From Enterococcus gilvus ATCC BAA-350 (GTDB taxonomy: Bacteria; Bacillota; Bacilli; Lactobacillales; Enterococcaceae): a stretch of 64,000 bases of DNA. The stretch covers positions 2,309,501 through 2,373,500 of the forward strand of contig NZ_ASWH01000001.1 of assembly GCF_000407545.1 (NCBI RefSeq), written 5' to 3'. The notes under the pieces were generated by a model. It was not told the origin of the DNA. It saw only the letters and a list, made by a program, of their open reading frames with translations, and did not search any database. Below, piece after piece: positions 61,359 to 64,000 of the stretch (the first letter of the stretch is position 1; every line of letters begins with the position of its first letter). The translations under genes and the position numbers were made by a program.

Positions 61359-63116
61359 TTATTTCCTTAAATTTTGAATGACTTTGTCATATTTTTCTGA
61401 AGCGACCAGATCCGTCAAAGGCACATGTGTTGCGCTTGGTGCTTGCTGCTCTGCTTTGAGGGTTTCATCGTCGTTCGTGATGATCAACGCATTTGTTTCG
61501 TCCTTCAATGCATGGATCGGTTCGACTGCAACAGGATAAACCAAGTTGTTGTCCTTCAATAATTTTTTCAAGATCGTTGCGCCCATATTGGCAGATCCTT
61601 TTACTTGATCGTATCCAAAGACAATGTGATCGACTTTTGAATAGTCGGCTACGCCTTGTACCACATCATCTGTCAGCGGCTTTTTTTCGCTGTCACCCGT
61701 TGGTTCATTCGATAAGCGTTCAACGATTTCATCGTAGCGTGGTGAATTCATGAAGTTTTCTACTTGAACGAACGTTGCACTCGGTGCTTTTTGTGACGCA
61801 CGTTCATGTAATTCTTCCTGTGTGACGATCAACGCATTCGGATCATCTGTCAAGTTGTTGATTGCTGAGTTCGATACTGGCAAGGATAAGCCTGCTTTTT
61901 TCACCTTGTCGCGTAGAACAGAAGCACCCATGGCACTTGATCCCATTCCGGCATCACAAGCAAAGATGATCTTGTTGACCGTACCAAACATTTCTTGATT
62001 TTCAGATTTCACTGCGCCTTGGCCTTTGCTTTGTGCTTTCGCACCCGCAACAGCTGCCTGAGTCGCTGCTAAATCGTCTTCTTCACTGTTGTCTGACTTG
62101 ATAATGATCATAGCGACTAAGAATGAAACGGCACACCCGACGACGATCCCTGCTAAGTTGGCAAAGATTGCATTCGGCGGTGTCATCGCCATGATCGCGA
62201 TGATCGAACCTGGTGATGCAGCTGCTCGTAACCCGGCACCTAACAATTGGAACGTAAATGTTCCGGCAACCCCACCTGCCATAACGGCTAGGAATAAAAG
62301 AGGTTTCATCATTACATATGGGAAGTAAATTTCATGGATCCCACCTAAGAATTGGATAATGATCGCGCCTGGTGCAGAAGATTTCGCCGCACCCTTGCCA
62401 AAGAATGTAAAGGCTAATAAGATTCCCAGACCTGGTCCAGGGTTTGCTTCTAATAAGAATAGGATTGATTTTCCAGATTCTGCTGCTTGTTCAATTCCAA
62501 GCGGTGTCAAGATTCCATGATTGATCGCGTTGTTTAAGAACAAGATCTTCGCAGGTTCAATAAAGATATTTGCCAGTGGCAGCAAGTGCATGTTGATGAT
62601 TGATTCAACACCTGCAGCCATTAAATGTGTAGCCCCTTGAACGACTGGCCCAATTGCATAGTACCCGACGATCGCTAACGCAAACCCGATCAATCCAGAA
62701 GAAAAGTTGTTGACCAGCATTTCAAATCCGGCTTTGATTTTTTCTTGGAAAGCGTCATCAAATTTCTTGATACACCAACCACCTAAAGGTCCCATCATCA
62801 TCGCTCCGATAAACATTGGAACGTCTGATCCGACAATAACACCCATAGCTGCGATTGCCCCTACAACTGCCCCACGTTGACCATGTACCATGCTGCCGCC
62901 TGTATAAGCGATTAATAATGGCAATAAATAAGAAAGCATTGGTCCAACTAATGTAGCAAGCTGTTCATTTGGAAAATAACCATCTGGGATAAACAGCGCT
63001 GTAATAACCCCCCACGCGATAAAGCCTCCAATATTCGGCATTACCATCCCTGACAAGTGACTTCCGAGACGCTGAACTTTCGCCTTAAGACCACTTTTCT
63101 GTCTAGTAGCTTCCAT
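61359..63116 (-). CDS. mtlA: Mannitol PTS IICB component with a second, degenerate IIB domain
   Basis: 585 residues. IIC domain of about 340 residues (GGFIAWGVITALFIPDGYFP, GGIHEIYFPYVMMKPLLFLA). The IIB domain has the active Cys in IIFACDAGMGSSAMGASVL (about 384-402). A second IIB-like unit from about residue 488 reads HIVFGYDQVKGSANMGATIL, where Cys is replaced by Tyr. Both end with similar QKAPSATFVQ / QQAPSATHVP runs. Usual MtlA IICB proteins are about 470-515 residues, so the extra domain explains the length. cre-like sites precede the gene. Confidence 0.92.
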   Translation of the reverse strand: MEATRQKSGLKAKVQRLGSHLSGMVMPNIGGFIAWGVITALFIPDGYFPNEQLATLVGPMLSYLLPLLIAYTGGSMVHGQRGAVVGAIAAMGVIVGSDVPMFIGAMMMGPLGGWCIKKFDDAFQEKIKAGFEMLVNNFSSGLIGFALAIVGYYAIGPVVQGATHLMAAGVESIINMHLLPLANIFIEPAKILFLNNAINHGILTPLGIEQAAESGKSILFLLEANPGPGLGILLAFTFFGKGAAKSSAPGAIIIQFLGGIHEIYFPYVMMKPLLFLAVMAGGVAGTFTFQLLGAGLRAAASPGSIIAIMAMTPPNAIFANLAGIVVGCAVSFLVAMIIIKSDNSEEDDLAATQAAVAGAKAQSKGQGAVKSENQEMFGTVNKIIFACDAGMGSSAMGASVLRDKVKKAGLSLPVSNSAINNLTDDPNALIVTQEELHERASQKAPSATFVQVENFMNSPRYDEIVERLSNEPTGDSEKKPLTDDVVQGVADYSKVDHIVFGYDQVKGSANMGATILKKLLKDNNLVYPVAVEPIHALKDETNALIITNDDETLKAEQQAPSATHVPLTDLVASEKYDKVIQNLRK

Positions 63117-63147
63117 TTCTTTTTCCTCCTTAAGAAATAATTTAAAA

Positions 63148-63161
63148 TGATTTCGTTTACA
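63148..63161 (-). promoter_or_regulatory. cre-like CcpA site before mtlA
   Basis: Leftward TGTAAACGAAATCA, 13 of 14 positions of the cre consensus, just downstream of the -10 box. A weaker cre-like TGAAAGCGGATACT is at 63181-63194, over the -35 box. Confidence 0.6.
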
Positions 63162-63166
63162 TATTT

Positions 63167-63195
63167 ATCATAGCGCCTCCAGTATCCGCTTTCAA
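63167..63195 (-). promoter_or_regulatory. mtlA promoter
   Basis: Leftward TTGAAA (63195-63190), 17 bases, TATGAT (63172-63167). Confidence 0.65.
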
Positions 63196-63240
63196 TGAAA
63201 TGTAGATAGAGCTTTGGCACAGAAGTTTGTGACAACATTA

Positions 63241-63273
63241 AAAAGCCGTTCATCCGATAGATAAACGACTTTT
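63241..63273. terminator. DUF956 gene terminator
   Basis: AAAAGCCGTT pairs with AACGACTTTT (one mismatch) around a loop of 13 bases. Confidence 0.65.
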
Positions 63274-63275
63274 CT

Positions 63276-63647
63276 CTACTTATTAAATTTGCCGCGAAGT
63301 CCGCGTTTGACAACATCTAAAAATCCTAATGAACGTACCATGTGGTCTGGATCAACGTACTCACGAATCGCACGCAACACTTTTTTAGGTTCTTTAGAGG
63401 CAAACGAATAGGTCCCGCTTTTTTTCGTTTGGATCGCATAACGGGGAATCCATTTTCCTTTGAATACCACTGAAGCGATAACATAATCTACTTCTTCCCA
63501 AGGAATTTGAACGAATTTTCGAGCATCACGATTGTTGTAAAATTCAAAGCCTTTATCACCAATCATGATTTTACCGTAATCTGCAATTCCTAAGTATGAG
63601 GTAGCATCGATCGTCAAATCGACCTTTGTATTGATTGACTGAACCAT
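63276..63647 (-). CDS. DUF956 protein (ManO-like), mannose PTS-associated
   Basis: 123 residues. SINTKVDLTIDATSYLGIAD, GFEFYNNRDARKFVQIPWEE and AIREYVDPDHMVRSLG are typical of DUF956 proteins encoded after mannose PTS operons in Lactobacillales. ATG 63647 is eight bases from GGAG. Its gene follows a IID gene here, in line with the known context. The exact job is not established; a regulatory role is proposed for ManO. Confidence 0.85.
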   Translation of the reverse strand: MVQSINTKVDLTIDATSYLGIADYGKIMIGDKGFEFYNNRDARKFVQIPWEEVDYVIASVVFKGKWIPRYAIQTKKSGTYSFASKEPKKVLRAIREYVDPDHMVRSLGFLDVVKRGLRGKFNK

Positions 63648-63712
63648 TAGATCTACTCCATTTCCATATATGTATCTGCTTTTATTATCTTTATTGTACA
63701 CTTATTAAGAAA

Positions 63713-63740
63713 AAAATGCTCGGGCAAGCCCGAGCATTTT
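63713..63740. terminator. Terminator after the mannose PTS IID gene
   Basis: AAAATGCTCGGGC pairs with GCCCGAGCATTTT around AA. Part of transcription may run on into the DUF956 gene. Confidence 0.9.
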
Positions 63741-63754
63741 AACGATTGACTTTC

Positions 63755-64000
63755 TTACATAATACCTAATACGTGTAAGCCAACACCGACTACGAACAAA
63801 CCAAGAATGATGATGATTGGAGAAACTTTTTTCTTCAATAACCACATGCAAAGCAATGTTAATAGTAATGCAGCAAGACCAGGAATTAATTGATTTAAGT
63901 TGTCTTGTAATGTTGTTACTTTATTACTGTCTAACGCTAAACCTGATGCTTGTTGAGAGAGTGCTTCTTTGATTCCTTGAGCACCAGCAGGCAATTTATC
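63755..64000 (-). CDS. manZ: Mannose-family PTS IID component, C-terminal part
   Basis: The last 82 residues of a larger gene cut by the window edge. GLALDSNKVTTLQDNLNQLI, PGLAALLLTLLCMWLLKKKV and PIIIILGLFVVGVGLHVLG are typical of the IID end. The DUF956 gene that follows supports the call. It carries mannose/glucose across the membrane with IIC. Confidence 0.88.
   Translation of the reverse strand, partial: DKLPAGAQGIKEALSQQASGLALDSNKVTTLQDNLNQLIPGLAALLLTLLCMWLLKKKVSPIIIILGLFVVGVGLHVLGIM

Overview
The window is chromosomal DNA of a low-GC Gram-positive bacterium, most likely an Enterococcus outside the E. faecalis/E. faecium pair. This rests on the SEC10/PgrA-type surface protein, the FeoAB, NrdHEF, mannitol-PTS and mannose-PTS neighbourhoods, the strong AGGAGG ribosome sites and a complete leuABCD operon. 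The genus call is inference from gene content; the species cannot be fixed by eye.

Positions 1-27648 are most of a siphovirus-type prophage. Read from the right, it has a tyrosine integrase next to a 3' remnant of tRNA-Lys(CTT) (attR), a cargo pair (exonuclease-BRCT protein and an unknown protein), an ImmR/ImmA-like repressor-protease pair, and a divergent control region. The leftward early genes follow: Cro/Xis-like regulators, a Myb-like protein, VRR-NUC, a homing HNH, an SF2 helicase, a YqaJ exonuclease, a group of small membrane proteins around an SPFH protein, a Sak4-like ATPase, an SSB-like protein, a family-B-like polymerase and a primase-helicase. Next come an iteron-like origin, a sigma-like late regulator and the late operon (HNH, TerS, TerL, portal, protease, HK97 capsid, connectors, tail tube, G/GT chaperones, start of the tape measure). 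Two rightward genes with their own signals (9533-10435 and 13131-13742) lie against this flow and look like lysogenic-conversion 'morons'; the first carries a TIR/deoxyribosyltransferase-like core. The far end of the prophage (lysis genes, intact tRNA, attL) lies outside the window.

Positions 27649-49400 are host genes: two sortase-anchored surface proteins, the oligopeptide transporter (oppA and oppBCDF, separated by a DUF3899 gene on the other strand), leuABCD behind a leader-peptide attenuator (Leu-Leu-Leu codons, then a terminator) with CodY-like boxes, a MarR-type repressor plus ABC exporter with palindromic operators in a consensus promoter, and feoA-feoB plus a small Cys-rich partner behind a Fur-like box.

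Positions 49401-64000 hold nrdH-nrdE-nrdF with paired NrdR boxes, an IS3/IS150-type insertion sequence that has split the terminator after nrdF, an MgtC family gene, an RsuA-type pseudouridine synthase, nagB with NagR-like operators, the mannitol genes mtlA-mtlR-mtlF-mtlD with cre-like sites, a DUF956 gene and the 3' end of a mannose-PTS IID gene.

Several genes were found by reading rather than from long ORFs: four small phage or FeoB-linked proteins, the leucine leader peptide, and the -1 frameshift extension of the tail chaperone.
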